A stretch of 64,000 bases of DNA, taken from the NCBI RefSeq assembly GCF_028372415.1, contig NC_092872.1:388700853-388764852 (forward strand), written 5' to 3'. The position numbers were made by a program, and so were the translations under genes. Every line of letters begins with the position of its first letter. Position 1 is the stretch's first letter. Below the pieces are notes generated by a model, which was not told where the DNA came from, did no database searches, and saw only the letters and a list, made by a program, of their open reading frames with translations. This document shows, one piece after another, positions 51,814 to 62,889 of the stretch. The DNA comes from Notamacropus eugenii (lineage: Eukaryota > Chordata > Mammalia > Diprotodontia > Macropodidae).

Positions 51814-52128
51814 ATGGGAGAACTGAACCCAGATACAATTCTTTTCAAGCCCAAAACTGTTACAAAGACTCCTAGTGTACTGATTCAACCCATAGGACTC
51901 AAAAATATTGATAGTCAATCTGAAATGGTTATCAGCCCAGGTGTAGATAAACAAATTTATAATGATCCTGATGGTCAGACCATACCAACTATTAGCTCTG
52001 GTATGAAAGGGGAGAGGTCCGTCATTGACAAGAGAATTAGGCCTATTAGACCAGACACTAGGCTAAGTTATTATGTTATAGGTAAACCCAAAGATATAGT
52101 TACATATGTCTCTAGGCAACAATACTAG
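51814..52128 (+). other. Orphan 104-codon open frame
   Basis: A polar, Ile/Pro/Lys-rich frame. It starts MGELNPDTILFKPK and ends with RPDTRLSYYVIGKPKDIV. It is not low-complexity and does not overlap a repeat I recognise. It could be a remnant of the neighbouring gypsy element, another mobile or viral insertion, or chance. I cannot assign it to a family and claim no function. Confidence 0.3.
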
Positions 52129-52354
52129 AGGTTATTCACATGAAAAGTTCCTTGCATATAATTGCATATGTTTACTGCTGTACATGTGAACTATTGAACA
52201 TCTGAGGTTGCTTGCTTTTTTGTTTTCCTCTTGTGTTCATTTGGCTGTTTTGTGTTATGTTCATGGTATAGCAATGTCTGTTTGTTAATTGTCTTGCATA
52301 TATATTAATGCTTATAAATAAGTCATATTCCATATATAGGCTTATTGGGTGTGT

Positions 52355-52590
52355 GTTTGTTCTTTGTTGCCAAAGAAGACCATGCCATCAGAGAAATGAT
52401 GACATGACTTACACTTGACTTTGTTTTGAGTGAGGGAGGGCTGTGCAGGTCACCAGCCTCACTTCTCCTCATCTGAATCCAGTGACCAGATGTTCATCAG
52501 GATGACTGGAGATGACCCAGGATGAGATAATTGGGGTTAAGTGACTTAGGTCACAATAGCTAGTGAGTGTCAAGTATATAGACAAATAGG
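52355..52590 (+). repeat. Marsupial SINE of the 'GACCATGACATCAG' family
   Basis: AAGAAGACCATGCCATCAGA, GACTTTGTTTTGAGTGAGGG, AGGTCACCAGCCTCACTTCT, TCAGGATGACTGGAGATGAC and TTGGGGTTAAGTGACTTAGG. Well preserved compared with the copies at 38.4 and 59.1 kb. Possibly RTE-mobilised (recalled, not demonstrated). Confidence 0.85.
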
Positions 52591-53129
52591 CTTATTGATA
52601 TCATTGTTGCTATAACTAGCTTTGTTTTGTTAGTTAGCCACGATTATTACTTTTGTTTATGTAGTATAATGTAAATATCTGAATCTATTTCTATTCATGA
52701 AACAGCTCAGAGAAAGAAACAAAAAAAAAGACCTGTCCACCCCCTATATACAGCTAAGATAAAACTTTTCGTGTTACTAAAATCCTCACCATTTTAAGTT
52801 ACACCAGTAGGTAAAGGGATTTTGATCAGAAAAATTCCAGTTAAAATGCAAATATATTACCTGGGAAGGCTGACAGGTCAACCTGTTATTATATTAACAT
52901 GGATTGGTTTATCAGATTCACTTGCTACCTGCTTTCTAGGAGACAGCAAAGACTGAAAAAGATCCAGTTAATAATGGAGACCTGAGTAAGGGCACTCCAA
53001 CAGGGTACTCCTTGGTACTCAGGAGAGGAAATCCATCACTCAAAAGGGCAAAACGACTTTTTTTTCCTCATTATTTGGGGACACTGAAAACAAAGTTTTC
53101 CTAGTTCAGTCCTTTGCCTTAAGCTCATC
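52591..53129. other. No recognised feature
   Basis: Unassigned. Confidence 0.4.
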
Positions 53130-53470
53130 AGACCCATTTAAAAAAAAATTACATCATCCTGTACTCTTTTGTCAAGGTGTTAGTCTCACAATGTTAATTT
53201 ATCTTCTCTGCCAAAATGAATGTCATCAATTGATTATTGCCTTTTGATGACAGGAAGCTGTTTTTAGCTGTTGGTCAAACAGCATTAGTTTGAGCTCCTG
53301 TAGCATTCTTATGAAACATTTTGCAACTGCTGTTTGCTATTATGGGCTTCTTGTAACAGAAATCTGCAACCATTTTTGGGCATGGGGCTTTCCAATTATG
53401 CTATGATAATAATTTTATTACCTCAACAATTTCCTGTCTAGATATTTAATTAGGTGGCATTTCCATGATT
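53130..53470. promoter_or_regulatory. Candidate conserved non-coding block
   Basis: Unique AT-rich sequence without repeat signature. It carries ATCAATTGATTATTGCC (about 53227), AACAGCATTAGTTTGAG and ATTATGCTATGATAATAATTTT, a density of homeodomain/PBX-like cores, between better-defined repeats. Base composition alone could explain this. Confidence 0.2.
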
Positions 53471-53474
53471 ATGT

Positions 53475-53690
53475 CTGTGCATTTATTGAGTAATTACTCT
53501 ATGCCAGGTACTCTCTAAAAGATGAGGATACAAATACAAGAAAATAAGACAGTCTTTACTCTCAAACAACTTACCTTCTAATAGGAAAAGACAGAACAAA
53601 AAGGAGAACTGGAAAGAAGGAAGGAAGGAAAGGAGCCTTTAGGGGTGGATGGCTAGCAGTAGCTGGGCGTGGGGTGGGGTGGGATTGACA
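53475..53690 (-). mobile_element. L2 3' terminus, minus strand
   Basis: TGCATTTATTGAGTAATTAC, CTATGCCAGGTACTCTCTAA, GTCTTTACTCTCAAACAACT and TACCTTCTAATAGG, then a short GGAA repeat. Confidence 0.8.
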
Positions 53691-53774
53691 GGGCTGATGA
53701 AGAGGTGAAGTAATCTGGAGAGTAAATTGAACAGGGAATGAAATAAGCACAAATGAGTCCTCTCAGGGTATACT

Positions 53775-53880
53775 TTAAGGTTTGCAAAATGCTTTACTTA
53801 TGTAATCTCATTTGATCCTCACAACAACCCTGTTAGAGAGGTGCTATTATTGTCCCCATGTTACAGATGAGGAAACTACT
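53775..53880 (-). repeat. THER1-type SINE tail, minus strand
   Basis: TTAAGGTTTGCAAAATGCTT, TCATTTGATCCTCACAACAA, GAGAGGTGCTATTATTGTCC and ACAGATGAGGAAAC, then it is replaced by L2. Confidence 0.85.
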
Positions 53881-54147
53881 CTCTCCAAAAACTCTTAAAT
53901 TCCAAATCTAACATAATTTTCTTAATCTCTCCTTCTTGGACTCTCTATAGTTTTTTATTTTGTAGATCGCCCTCTTCTCCTTGATGCTCTCTTCCTTCTA
54001 GGTCTTTCTGGTTCTGTCTCTTCTGGTTCTCCTATCTGTCTAAACACTTTCTCAGCCTCCTTTGCTTGCTTTTCATGCAAAGTAAGCCTGCTAAGTGTGG
54101 ATGACCCATGAGGTTCTGCCCTGGGCCTGCTTCTTTTTTCCCTCTCT
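53881..54147 (+). mobile_element. L2 LINE RT fragment
   Basis: ACTCTCTCCAAAAACTCTTA, GTAGATCGCCCTCTTCTCC, GATGCTCTCTTCCTTCTAGG, CATGAGGTTCTGCCCTGGGC and CTTCTTTTTTCCCTCTCTAC match the L2 RT from the VTNDLL block to the LGPLLF block. The 78-codon minus-strand frame here is antisense to it. Confidence 0.75.
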
Positions 54148-54352
54148 ACCAGGTCAAACATATGGCTTGCACTCCAGTACTGTCTGAACATGATTAGAAT
54201 GCAAATAAGAAATACTTAACAAAATAAATAAAAATACGACAGAACAGAGATAATGTTAATATGCGGTATTTAAAGTCAATATGTGGCCCACAGGCCCACA
54301 CTTTAAACATGAGTTAGTAGCACTAGTTTCTCTTTGAGTTTGTCACCACTAT
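54148..54352 (-). mobile_element. hAT-type non-autonomous element, second copy
   Basis: Begins CAGGTCAAACATATGGC and runs through AAATACTTAACAAAATAAAT to a terminus GAGTTTGTCACCACT. Reverse complement aligns with the element at 37934-38165, including its AATATTT/AACAAAATGAATAAAAATAC region. Confidence 0.7.
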
Positions 54353-54364
54353 TCTATACTATTT

Positions 54365-55138
54365 CATTTTATTGGAAACTCCTCTAAATTTTTCTGTTAA
54401 AATTCCAAACTTACCATTATGTTCCTGGAATAAATTCAAATTGGTCATATTGGCTGATCCTAAAATATATTGCTATAACTATTTCCTAATATTTTATATA
54501 ACATTCTGTGTCATTAGTCATTTAAACGTTGGTCTGTAGTTTGCTTTCTCTTCTTTTTCTCTCCCTGGTTTGGGCATTAAGATTGCATTTGCATTATAGA
54601 AGGTTAGGTAGGATCACTTCTTTTTCTATTTTTGTAAACAGTTTATAAAATGTTAGCTTCAAATGTTCTATGAAAGTTTTATAATATTCATTGATGGTCC
54701 TAGATTTTCTCTATGGGATTTCATTTATCAATTGTTCAACTTCTTTTTCTGAGATTGGGATATGTAAATCATCTTTGGTGTGTGTCTGTGAATCTGGGTA
54801 TTTTATATTTTTGTAAATATTCTTCCATTTCATTTGATATCATTTTTGTTGTCATAATTTGGCAAATGTTTCTAATAATGTTTCTAATAATTCTAATAAT
54901 TTCCTATATTTCTTCATTTGTTGTGAATTCTCCTTTTTCATTTTTTATTTGTAATTTGATTTCCCCCTTTAAAATTATGTTTATGTGCTTTATTTTTTAA
55001 AAAGATCTCTTATTTTATTTATCATTTTAAGAGGTTTTTTACTTTAACTTTTTGTTACTCTTCTTTAATTTTTAGAGTTTTATTTTTTGTATAATTAAGG
55101 CATTTTTAATTGTTATTCAAACTTTTTTAGTTGCATGC
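54365..55138 (-). mobile_element. L1 ORF2 fragment (linker to RT), minus strand
   Basis: The plus strand shows the reverse complement of L1 ORF2: GAATAAATTCAAATTGGTCA, GGTCTGTAGTTTGCTTTCTC, 'cctggtttgggcattaag', GTAAACAGTTTATAAAATG, CAATTGTTCAACTTCTTTTT and TTTTGTAAATATTCTTCCAT, ending with AGTTGCATGCCCAATTTA. No frame is open. It joins HAL1 sequence directly at 55138/55139. Confidence 0.75.
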
Positions 55139-55972
55139 CCAATTTACATTCTGATTACCCCTCCTTTCACTCCCCCCACCTTCTCTTATCCCCTTATCCT
55201 TCTATTTTCCTATAGAGAAAGATAGATTTCTCTACCCCATTGCCTGTGTATTTACTTGCCAGTTGCAAGTAAAAACAATTTTTAGCATTCATTTTTAAAA
55301 CTTTGGTTCCAAATTCTGTCCCTTCCTCTCTCCCCACCCATTGAAAAGGCAAGCAATTTTATATAGGTTTTACATGTATAGTCATGCAAAACATTTCCAT
55401 AATAGTCATATTGTGAACGACTAACTATATTTCCCTTCATCCTAACCTGCTCCCTATTTTTTCTATTCTCTCCTTTGATCCTGTCCTTTCTCAAGTGTTT
55501 GCTTCTGTGTATCCCCTCCCCCAATCTGTCCTCCCTTTTATCACTCCTCCTCTTATTCCCTTCCCCTTACTTTCCTGTAGGGTAAAATAGATTTCCATTT
55601 TCAAATCAGTGTGTATGTTATTCCCTCCTTAAGCCAAATCTGATGATTATTCACCCATTCCCTCTCACCTCTCCACTCTTTCCCTCTACTGTAAAAGTTT
55701 TTCCTTGCCTCTTTTATGTGAGATAATTTACTACATTCTACCTCTTCCATTCTCTTTCTCCCAGTACATTCCTCTCACCCCTTAATTTTATTTTTGATAT
55801 CATCCCTTCATATTCAATTTACCTATTCCTTCTGTCTATATATATATATATATTCCCTTCAACTACCCTAATAATGAGAAAGGTCTCATGAGTTATAAAT
55901 ATCATCTTTCCATGTAGGAATGTAGATAGTTCAACTTTAATAAGTCCTTTATGATTCCTCTTTTCTGTTTAC
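55139..55972 (-). mobile_element. HAL1 3' UTR fragment, copy 3
   Basis: Aligns with copies 1 and 2: CTATAGAGAAAGATAGATTT, CTACCCCATTGCCTGTGTAT, CATAATAGTCATATTGTG, TGTAGGGTAAAATAGATTTC, GTTATTCCCTCCTTAAGCCA and TATCATCTTTCCATGTAGGA. It lacks ORF1 (5' truncation) and the last 80-100 bases with the tail. A (TA)n tract at 55837-55853 sits where the others have (TG)n. Confidence 0.85.
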
Positions 55973-55984
55973 CAAGATTAATTA

Positions 55985-56265
55985 GTGATAAATCTGTAAA
56001 AGTTAGCATCAGATTTTAGAAGGCCTTGAATGCAGGTTTAGGAGTCTGAACTTCATCTAATAGGATATAGGGAAGTCATAATCTCTTTAAATGTAATTAT
56101 TTGCAAACTTTTTAATTGACCAAGTTCATATATATTAACTAATAAATCAGTTGTTAAACATTTGCTATGTGTTGGCAATGTGCTAAGTACTAGATATTAA
56201 AAGGCAAAACTCAAATAGTTCCTGTCCTTAAAGAGTTTGCATTCCAATGAGACAGAAATATACAC
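55985..56265 (-). mobile_element. L2-related fragments, minus strand
   Basis: AGAAGGCCTTGAATGCAGGT and TAGGAGTCTGAACTTCATCT resemble reversed internal L2. TTAAACATTTGCTATGTGTT, GTGCTAAGTACTAGATATT and CAATGAGACAG resemble its terminus. Two diverged pieces. Confidence 0.6.
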
Positions 56266-56335
56266 ACAGACACACATATACACTCTCACACACCCATACA
56301 CACATACATCTATGCATACATACGTATATAGAAGA
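56266..56335. repeat. CA/TA-rich low-complexity tract
   Basis: Interrupted CACA/TACA/TATG units. Confidence 0.85.
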
Positions 56336-57124
56336 AAATACACATAGGAAAGCTGTACCAGAGACTATAGATACTCCTATCTTTAAGAGTCAAATGGAAT
56401 GTTGTGGAAAAGGCAGCTTGTGCTGACAATTTGAAGACAATTGAAAAAAATGTCATGCTATGAAGTACTTTTCTCTATGGAGTCAATAATAATCTGCATT
56501 CTTTTTCTTAACAGAAATCCATGACGAGCTAGTAAGGAGCTAGTGAGCATCAAGTATACTGGAAAGACTTGTTTCTTGTGATGACTGAAGAGAGAACAAA
56601 GAAAAAGGAATAACCTATAGTTTATTTCTTAAGAAACTGAATTTAACTCTTTAACTTGAAGAGAAATATGACATATTCTTAATAAACTTTAATCAACATA
56701 TGGAGTGAACTGAATGCAAAGTCATATTTCTAGAAGTGAAGAATTGTTATCCATATAGTGAGAGTTTGAGGTGATTCTGACTATGATCTTTCCATAAATG
56801 AAAGAATGTAAGTAATTATCCTTTTTATTGATTTTATTTATTAATAAATTTTATTAGTTGCTACTATTGGGGAAGTTTTCTCTAGCTTATTAAATAAATA
56901 ACATTTAATGAACTGGGATGGGGACTCAAGCTAACTAATTAAGATGAGTTTGTAATTTTATTAATTGGAAAGAAAATATACAAACATACCCTCAGATCAT
57001 GTAAGCTCCAGATAAGAAAACTAAATATGAGGATGAGTCCTGGTAGACAAAAGGATGACATACAGGTGAGTATGGCAGTCCTCAAATTTTTTTTGCTATA
57101 TAAGTATATACAGAATACATATAA
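56336..57124. other. No recognised feature
   Basis: 0.79 kb, AT-rich, no frame or repeat recognised. Confidence 0.45.
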
Positions 57125-57312
57125 CTGGTAGCTGAGGGCAGGGGTCAGGAAAAGTTTTATGTAAAAAGTGACGCTTGACCTAAGTCTTGAAGAAAACTAA
57201 GGATTTTGAGGGGCAGAGGTGAGGACGGAGCACATTTCAAACATGGAGGATGTAGTATAAAGGCATAGAGATAGGAGATGGAGCCTTTTGTATAGAATAA
57301 CTAATGAGTCAC
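57125..57312 (-). mobile_element. L2 internal fragment, minus strand
   Basis: AGGAAAAGTTTTATGTAAAA, GCTTGACCTAAGTCTTGAAG, GAGGACGGAGCACATTTCAA and ACATGGAGGATG match the same blocks in the longer copy at 63.4-63.5 kb. Confidence 0.65.
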
Positions 57313-58062
57313 AAAGGAAGTGTCTTGTAGAGAGTTGTAACTTTTCATCATTTTCAAGTCATTGTGAAATACTTTCTTAGTGATAGTAAATAAAGGGCAG
57401 AGACTGCTTTCTAGGGGACACACCTGGATTGATTACCTAAGTGCAGGAAGAGCTGGCTTCTAATCCTTCCTCTGTGACTTGAGAATAAATCGTGAGTTCA
57501 CCTGCAGCTTTGTTCTTTGTTCTTACTGAATAGGGAATGACTATATTAATTGTACTAAAATTCTAGAAGCCTTTCCTCCCTTCCTTCTTCCTTTACCTCT
57601 AGATAGCCACAGATATGCAGCAGAAGCTAGAGGTGAAAGGGAAGGGCCTTGAAATGGGAAGAGGATGCATAGTGATACAACTCTGGGTGATGCTTTGAGT
57701 GTGGGAATTGATTCAACCCCTTCCTGCCTCCACATGGATTTGCCTAATTTGCTGGTAAACCTCAGGTTTCCCTGTCCTCTCCATCATCTCTGAATAATAG
57801 TTGTATTTTTCAGAAGTTGAGAAGAGGGCAAGAGGAAATTCTATACTGTCTTTGATTCTTACCAATGGAACTGGATTTTGGGATACAGAAGATGGGAACT
57901 GTAAGAGGAAGTGATCACTCCATCTCAGATTATTGATTAGAAAAGGAGAAGAAAGTCAAGAATTGACTGATATGCATCATATATTTTGGGTACTACAGAT
58001 TTCATGGACTAAAATTTTAGTAAGGAAGTCATCCCAGAAAGAATGGGTAGCTCTTAAGACTC
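57313..58062. other. No recognised feature
   Basis: Unassigned; frames at 57541-57735 (minus) and 57933-58136 (plus) have no motif. Confidence 0.4.
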
Positions 58063-58132
58063 AGTCAATCAATAGGTTTTTATTGAGTGATTACTATGTG
58101 TCAAGCACTGGGAATACAAATAAAAAGCAGAA
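58063..58132 (-). mobile_element. L2 3' terminus, minus strand
   Basis: TCAATCAATAGGTTTTTATT, GAGTGATTACTATGTGTCAA and GCACTGGGAATACAAAT. Confidence 0.8.
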
Positions 58133-58639
58133 ATAATCCAGAATGGAATTCTGAAGACCCTGAAAAGCAGTTCCAAGGACAAGGAAAATGGGGAGCTAAA
58201 TTTTAAAATTTTAGATTTTTAGAAGGCACATAAAATGTAGCATGGTCCTTTTCGAAAAGATATAAATATAAAAATTCAGAATGAATGAAGATAGTGAGAA
58301 AAATTAGAGGCAGCAAAAAGGAGGGGGAGAAGGTTGGAGCTATACTGGGGGAAAACAGGAGGATCAAAGAAGAGATAGGACTCTTGCTCAGCATGGTAAT
58401 AACCTTTAGACAGAGAAGGTAGAACTTCTCAATTTTTATTTTCCTTCAGTTTTCTCTGTTAAGGAGCATGATCTTTGACTTTGAAAGGCCAGAGAAAAAG
58501 TGACTAAGAGGGGATTGGAATTGCTAACAGGAAGTTGACACCCAAGAGAAATGTCAAGATGGAAAGCAAGCACCTAACTATCCCTGATTGCTTCACATCA
58601 CCTGATGCAGAAGAACTACATTTGTGGGTACTGGAAAAA
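58133..58639. other. No recognised feature
   Basis: Unassigned purine-rich DNA. Confidence 0.4.
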
Positions 58640-59085
58640 GTAGTAAATGTGGTTGCTGTATCTCTGTCATTGATCTTTAAAAGACCATGGAGAATTGGAG
58701 ATGAACCCTAGGTTTGGAGAAGGAAAAATTTCTTGATTTTTCAAAAATTACAAGAGAATGAAAACTGAAAACTATAGGCCAGGGTGCTTCATTTTGAACC
58801 CTGTTAAAATTCTAGAATGTATTATAAAAATGATGGTTAGTGAGTTCTTAGAATAGGAAACAGTGATCACAACTTGCTCCATGGCTTCATTAAGAACAGG
58901 TCATGTCAAACTAATTTTATTTCCTTTTTTGGTAAAGTTATTTAACTTATAGGTCACAGGAGTGTTGCAGATATGATTTACTTAGATTTTAGTAAAGTAT
59001 TTGCAATAAAACCTTTCATGCTGTTCTTGTGGAAGAGAAGAGCTATATGTTAGACACTAGAATAATTCAATGGATTGTTGGTGTT
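58640..59085 (+). mobile_element. L3/CR1-type LINE RT relic, part 1
   Basis: AAAACTATAGGCCAGGGTGC, AAAATTCTAGAATGTATTAT, ATGGCTTCATTAAGAACAGG, TCATGTCAAACTAATTTTAT and a block reading YLDFSKVFA (usual YLDFSKAFD, motif A) near 58980-59005. The second Asp of motif A is changed. Followed by a SINE. Confidence 0.8.
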
Positions 59086-59634
59086 GTTTGTCCTTCCTTT
59101 TTGAAGAAAACCTGTAACATCATGAGGGTGATGTCTTGACTTGCACATAAATTGGATATAAGTGATTCAGAGGAGCACAAAGTCATCAGCCTCACTTTCT
59201 CTTCCAGAATTATTGAAGTTCAGTGGCAAGAAAAAAGTCAGGATGACTGGAAATGGCTTGAGATGCAGTGGATGACCTTGGCATGTCTGATCAAGGTCTC
59301 AGCATGCCACAATACCCTCTTCAACTGACTATTGGAACAAATTGTTCTTGTCCACCCATTCCACTGAGAGAAGTCTTCACATGCTTGGGATAGACATCCC
59401 CTAACTCACCAATGGGTTGGAAGCTTGTCAGTTACCCTCAGCCTGATTTAGCCCATTTGCCAAGACGGTTTTACTGGGGTGTGGCCACTTCACATGCTAC
59501 AGCTTCTTGGAGGCACAGGTGAGAATTGGATAACAGGTAGACACCAGAGATGTATGAGTGGCCTGTCTTAAAAAAGGCTCAGCAAGCCCTCACAGCAGAG
59601 GTACTAGTCCTCCTTGAATACCCATATACTCCAA
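59086..59634 (+). repeat. SINE-family repeat inserted in L3/CR1
   Basis: GTTTGTCCTTCCTTTTTGAA, ATCATGAGGGTGATGTCTTG, 'ttgcacataaattggatata', TCATCAGCCTCACTTTCTCT, CAGGATGACTGGAAATGGCT and GGTCTCAGCATGCCACAATA. The first 300 bases match the marsupial family also present at 52.4 kb. The distal 240 bases (about 59390-59630) may be an additional, unidentified segment. Confidence 0.65.
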
Positions 59635-60420
59635 TTCTGTAGATTAATAACAGGTTGAATGGCTAGACCTAAAGAATAGTCAGTAATAATTCTATATCAG
59701 TTTAGAAAGAGATCTCCAGTGAAGTGCTTCAGACATCTGTGACTGGACCTATGATATCTAACATTTTAATCAATGACATGGATAAACATGAATAGAACAC
59801 ATGTTTCTCAGACTTGCAGACAGCGTTATATGACAGAACCAAGAATAAAAATCCTTGATAAGCTAGAACATAGGATCAAATCTAGCAAGATGAAATTTAT
59901 TAGAGATAAATGAAAACTTATAAATAGATTTTTAAAAAATCATCTCTCTGTATATATATATATATATATACATACATACATGCATACATACACATATATA
60001 CAGTCAGGAAAGGGATGGCTAGAGACAAGTTAATTTTTAAAAAATCTTGAAATTTTAGTAGACTCTAAGTTCAATGAGTCAACAGCATGAAGAGGTAGCC
60101 AGGAAATCTCATATAATCTCAGACTACCAAAAAAGAGGCAGTACAGCTTGGAACCAGGAAGTGATTGACATACTGCCCTTTGCCCTGATCAGACCACATA
60201 TGGAGTATTTGTGTTTAAATCTGGGTGCCATATTTTAGGAAAAACATTGGTTAAGATAAAAAATGTCTAGAAAAGGGCAACCAGGATCCTAATGGGTCTT
60301 GAGTTTATGCCATATGAGGATTTATTGAAGAAAATATCCTGGAGAAGAAAAAATAGTCTTCAGCTATCTAAAGGATTTATATTGTGGCTAGATCACTATT
60401 CTTAACCTTGCTTGGTGTCA
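59635..60420 (+). mobile_element. L3/CR1-type LINE relic, part 2
   Basis: GGTTGAATGGCTAGACCTAA, AGATCTCCAGTGAAGTGCTT, ATTTTAATCAATGACATGGA, then after a TA tract ATCTGGGTGCCATATTTTAG, AAAAGGGCAACCAGGATCCT and TATGCCATATGAGGATTTAT. Collinear with part 1. The order is motif B' through the C-terminal region. Confidence 0.8.
59950..60001. repeat. (TA)n/(CATA)n tract
   Basis: About 22 bases of TA followed by CATA units, within the L3/CR1 relic. Confidence 0.9.
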
Positions 60421-61691
60421 GTGGAGGATGAGAGGCAATTTATGTTTCCTGTACATCTTTCAGTCTCAAGTCTCTATAAAAAAAATAGACTTGTTACCTC
60501 CTTCCTCCCACAGTTTTCCTGAGTTACTAATTCAGCTGCCTGGTCTTTGCTACAGGTTTGGAGCCTCCCTTGCCCCTAAATACAGTGGGAGCAGTTAGCT
60601 AGGATTCATCCTTCTTTATGGGATGACTGTCAAAATCTGGGAGAGAAAATTAAAAGTTAAGAACTAAAAAGAACTAAGAGGGAAGAGGAAATTAGGTAGG
60701 GGGTCCATTTGAAAACTAAAACCCTTGCTTGATATAAGTTCAGTCTTTGAAAACACAAAGAGGAAGGGAGTCTGGGTATAAAGTTCAGTTTTTAGAAACT
60801 GTTAAAGAATAGACAACAGAGGAAGAAGCTCCTGAACCACAGACAAAACTAAAATTTAGTGGTTTAGCATCATTCATTTTTCAAAAGTCCCAGATTTTAG
60901 GGAGGGGATATCCCTTTACTTGCATGATGAAGATCATTTTTGTTGTGTTATGAAGCAAGGTTGCCAAAGAAGAAGTTGCTTATAGATAGGGCATGATTTT
61001 GAATGGAGCTCCACCTGTCCAAAGATCTCTTCTTTCGGGTTAAGATGTTGTCTCCTGGAGGCCTCTGTAAAATCACACATACATAGACAGTAAATGGTTA
61101 ATACATTTCTGTACTAATCATCCTTAGGCCCAAGACTTCAGGACACCACTAAGGACATCCCAATTAGAGTGACTCTGTGCTTGTCTAAAGACTATGGCTG
61201 ATTGATTGAGAAGTGTTTTCCCCCAGTTTTGGTGGTATTCAAAAAGGTCTTGGACAATGGGGCAAGGGGAGACAGAATGTGCCTGTCAGCAGGTTAGCCC
61301 TCTTTCTAACTCTGAGGCTTTTCAGACTCCACCTGAGGGCAAACTACACAAAGTGCTTTTTTGACCCCAACCTGGAAGGAGGTTTGTGGATAAAGTAAAC
61401 CAAGCAAATTATGAAGCAAGCGTGGAGGACCAAACATGGGTGGACAGGTGAAGAACAGAGGTTGAAACCGGTATAGCTGAACTTTGACATCCCAGATAGA
61501 GCTCAGCCCTAACAGGTATCACTCTCTAGTGACAGAGGAAAATATTGAGGATCCAAGTACAGAACTGTTAGATGGCCAGAAACCATTAAAGATTCAGGAA
61601 GGTAATTGTTGGTGAGATTGCCTTTTATCTATTTCTCCCCTGGAGTTGGGAAAAAGATATAGTCATTTGTTGTTCACCCTCATTATTCTCT
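60421..61691. other. No recognised feature
   Basis: 1.27 kb without a named repeat, the second-longest unexplained stretch. Moderate base composition; a 61-codon plus frame (61213-61398) has no motif. Could hold an unrecognised LTR or unique sequence. Confidence 0.4.
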
Positions 61692-61942
61692 TGGTTTGCT
61701 GTATTGAGTCATTTCAGTTGTGTCTGACTCTTTGTGACTCCATTTGGGGTTTTCTTGGCAAAGATATTGGAGTGGTTTGCCATTTCTTTTTCAGGAAGAA
61801 AAGGAGGAAACTGAAGCAAACAGGGTTAAGTGACTTGTACAGGGTCACATAGCTAGTATGTGTCCAAGGTCAGGTTTGAACTCAGGTCCTCTGGACTTCA
61901 GGTCTGGCACTCCATCCTCTGTGCCACCTAACTGCCTGTTCT
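61692..61942 (-). repeat. Long-tailed marsupial SINE, minus strand, full length
   Basis: Tail GCTGTATTGAGTCATTTCAG, TTCTTGGCAAAGATATTGGA, core GTTAAGTGACTTGTACAGGG, TTTGAACTCAGGTCCTCTGG and head CTCTGTGCCACCTAACTGCC. Well preserved. Confidence 0.92.
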
Positions 61943-62439
61943 CTAATGAAGACCCCAATGAAAGGTAACCCAGCTATACTGCTCCAGAACTCTTTCCTTC
62001 TTTGAGGTAACAGACTACTTTTAGATTTGATGTTTCTACAAATTCTATTTAAGTGTTTTCTTAGTATGTGTGTCAATGTATCAAAATCTGGGTGCTATTC
62101 AAATCTATCCCAGTTCTGTCATTTTTGTGACATTGAGAACTGAAAGAGAACAAAACCCTGGAAGAGAAGCCGGTTTTAATTCTTGGGGTCCTATAAATCC
62201 AAGGTTGTGTTTTGTCAGAACAAAATGTTTGAGAGCTTGAGCTGAATATTTAATTCACAGTATAGTTAAAAAAAAAAAGAGGGAATTGGTCAGTAGATGT
62301 CTTGCAAGACACAAACTGAGAAGGAATCCTAGGCTGCAAGTAGACAAAGAGTTCAAGTATGTGCATAGCAACTCAATGGATGAGGGACAGTTAACCTTGC
62401 CCAGTTCATTGGTGCCACAGGCTATTTATACCCATGCAA
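61943..62439. other. No recognised feature
   Basis: Unassigned; a short A-run at 62268-62278. Confidence 0.4.
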
Positions 62440-62582
62440 AGGATACATACAAGATGTTTCTCCCATTCAACTCTAAGCTCATTGAAAAATTAGGACAGTT
62501 TTGCTTTTGTCTATTTATCTCCAGCCTTTAGCCAGTGCTTGGCACATTGGCACTTAATAAATGCTTTTTGATTGATTGAAAT
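62440..62582 (+). mobile_element. L2 3' terminus
   Basis: CAACTCTAAGCTCATTGAAA, TTTTGTCTATTTATCTCCAG, CAGTGCTTGGCACATTGGCA and CTTAATAAATGCTTTTTGAT. Confidence 0.85.
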
Positions 62583-62889
62583 CTCAATTCACAGTGTTCT
62601 TATGAGGCACTATACATGTGAAAGTACACTGTCAATTTTTAACACACTGCACAAAGTTATGATTCATATTAAGGTATCAGATAAACCCTAAGAAAGGTCT
62701 TTGAAAGATGAAACAAAGTCATGACACTAATCCATTCATTTTCCGTCATTGTAGCTTCTGAATGACCAAAACTGATGAATAAGTAATGGATGACATCATG
62801 AAATTATGACAGATTAGTCAGTCCATTCCTTTGCCTGCACACTTAGATTAACCAAAATAGATAAGAGTTTATTCTCTTAAGAGAGACTT
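62583..62889. other. No recognised feature
   Basis: Unassigned. Confidence 0.4.

Noticed and set aside
53955..54191. 78-codon minus-strand frame with an Arg/Lys-rich end resembling a nuclear protein
   Set aside because: Antisense to an L2 RT fragment (53881-54147) and running into a hAT terminus.
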